Below are positions 63,951-64,000 of a stretch of 64,000 nucleotides of DNA, piece by piece (the stretch's first letter is position 1; the number at the start of each line of letters is the position of its first letter). Below the pieces are notes generated by a model. That model was not told the origin of the DNA and made no database searches. It saw nothing but the letters and a program-made list of their open reading frames with translations. The translations under genes and the position numbers were made by a program. The stretch is from Opitutia bacterium (GTDB taxonomy: Bacteria > Verrucomicrobiota > Verrucomicrobiia > Opitutales > Opitutaceae): assembly GCA_016217595.1 (NCBI GenBank), contig JACRHS010000007.1:62001-126000 (forward strand). Direction: 5' to 3'.

Positions 63951-64000
63951 AGATCAGCAAATCGCTGTCGGCGGTACGCTCGCGACTCACCGACAGAAAT

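Overview
The window looks like a chromosomal segment of a member of the Verrucomicrobiota, most likely family Opitutaceae. This is inferred from the high G+C content (roughly 63-70% in genes), weak or absent Shine-Dalgarno sequences, two copies of an Opitutaceae-style C-terminal extracellular repeat at the end of a 1536-residue secreted protein, a TonB-dependent receptor with a carboxypeptidase-regulatory-like N terminus, and an intergenic TTTCGTG-type repeat before alaS. No phage, plasmid, transposase or CRISPR array was seen. The region is mostly core chromosome with some accessory catabolic loci.

Layout, left to right. 0-3.3 kb: partial murJ (reverse), a chloramphenicol-phosphotransferase-like P-loop kinase, and a secreted protein with a TonB-C-like segment. 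3.5-7.7 kb: a compact amino-sugar operon encoding a glucosamine-6-phosphate deaminase fused to a degenerate deacetylase domain, a ROK-family protein, and a separate intact PIG-L/LmbE deacetylase. 7.8-15.5 kb: an AraC regulator and two tandem paralogous secreted beta-propeller proteins; the second is fused to a peptidoglycan amidase, FN3 and Ig-like domains. 15.5-18.4 kb (reverse): a hybrid histidine kinase and an HDOD protein. 18.6-22.1 kb: rpmB with a strong terminator, then two glycosyltransferase-type genes, the second an O-GlcNAc-transferase-like TPR protein. 22.1-28.6 kb: a patchwork of small-molecule genes (RidA, orphan substrate-binding lipoprotein, amidase, amidohydrolase, tandem GTP-cyclohydrolase-II-like protein, SIS protein). 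28.8-31.8 kb: TonB-dependent receptor. 32-35 kb: trpE, an A+T-rich 353-bp gap, and a primary-type sigma factor.

35-44 kb holds core metabolism: rdgB, ribD and an MBL hydrolase overlap in a reverse operon; leuB, alaS, xseB and dxs run forward. alaS carries an in-frame stretch of about 50 extra residues with different base composition. 44-50 kb: an unknown protein, acs, and a two-gene carbohydrate operon (GH112 phosphorylase plus GH43-like enzyme). 50-58.7 kb is a reverse operon coaE-rho-pilB-type-pilT-pilB-type-pilC-type, linking Rho (with a roughly 230-residue disordered N terminus) to type IV pilus motor genes. 58.8-64 kb: HD-domain protein, comM, a secreted haem-motif protein whose locus is bracketed by a 21-bp direct repeat of the comM 3' end, a DUF4412-like secreted protein and tRNA-Arg(CCG).

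Functional reading (inference): the GH112 phosphorylase, the nag operon and the propeller-amidase could together serve uptake and breakdown of amino-sugar polymers such as peptidoglycan or mucin-like glycans. The pilus motor genes and comM are compatible with twitching and DNA uptake.
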